This document shows, piece by piece, positions 6,366-6,385 of a stretch of 6,385 nucleotides of DNA (within the stretch, counting starts at the first letter, position 1; every line of letters begins with the position of its first letter). Under the pieces are notes generated by a model. It did not search any database and was not told where the DNA came from. It saw only the letters and a list, made by a program, of their open reading frames with translations. Location of the stretch: positions 1-6,385 of the forward strand of contig SLPT01000159.1 of NCBI GenBank assembly GCA_007131845.1. The letters run 5' to 3'. Position numbers and translations under genes: made by a program. This stretch comes from Desulfobacteraceae bacterium. GTDB taxonomy: Bacteria; Desulfobacterota; Desulfobacteria; Desulfobacterales; Desulfosalsimonadaceae.

Positions 6366-6385
6366 AAAAAAATTTAATTTTTTCG
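6366..6385 (-). promoter_or_regulatory. A/T-rich tract upstream of the -35 box (possible UP element)
   Basis: Directly upstream of TTGACA on the minus strand is a run made almost only of A and T, with A-tract and T-tract segments. This is the position and composition of an RNA polymerase alpha-subunit contact (UP element). It reaches the window edge, so nothing more can be said about what lies beyond. Confidence 0.4.

Noticed and set aside
1..6385. tRNA, rRNA, CRISPR array, transposase or phage genes
   Set aside because: No such signals were seen on either strand; apart from the palindrome and promoter region the window is almost fully coding.

Overview
All genes in this window lie on the minus strand and read right to left as what looks like one operon. 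In transcription order they are: an HTH plus receiver-domain response regulator (6296-5721), a divergent MetF-type flavoprotein (5676-4801), a long imperfect palindrome (4660-4802), an 894-residue iron-sulfur/molybdopterin-fold protein with the layout of a soluble NAD-linked formate dehydrogenase alpha subunit (4581-1897), a NuoE-type [2Fe-2S] subunit (1867-1382), and a NuoF-type NADH/FMN/Fe-S subunit (1376 to beyond position 1, so its 3' end is missing). A strong sigma70-type promoter with an A/T-rich upstream tract lies at 6336-6385. Every gene has a clear Shine-Dalgarno sequence and the gaps are short, except for the palindrome-filled gap.

The organism is probably an anaerobic bacterium with the Wood-Ljungdahl (C1/tetrahydrofolate) pathway. 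A Desulfobacterota-type sulfate reducer or syntroph fits best, judging by gene content (metF beside nuoEF/fdhA-like genes, and an excisionase-type HTH-receiver regulator) and fairly GC-rich coding sequence. This is inference; no marker gene is present.

NuoF would oxidise or reduce NAD(H) at FMN and NuoE would hold an extra [2Fe-2S] cluster. The large subunit supplies a wire of Fe-S clusters leading to a molybdopterin-oxidoreductase fold, and the MetF-like protein would be the C1 redox partner.

The most interesting point is that the large subunit looks like a formate dehydrogenase only in outline. The three catalytic positions of formate dehydrogenases (Sec/Cys, the following His, and the distal Arg) are all replaced, and one ferredoxin cysteine is Asp. 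The MetF-like protein also has changes at normally conserved flavin/folate positions. Together these suggest a dedicated NAD(H)-linked electron-transfer module serving a divergent MetF, rather than a formate dehydrogenase. This is a hypothesis from sequence and context only.
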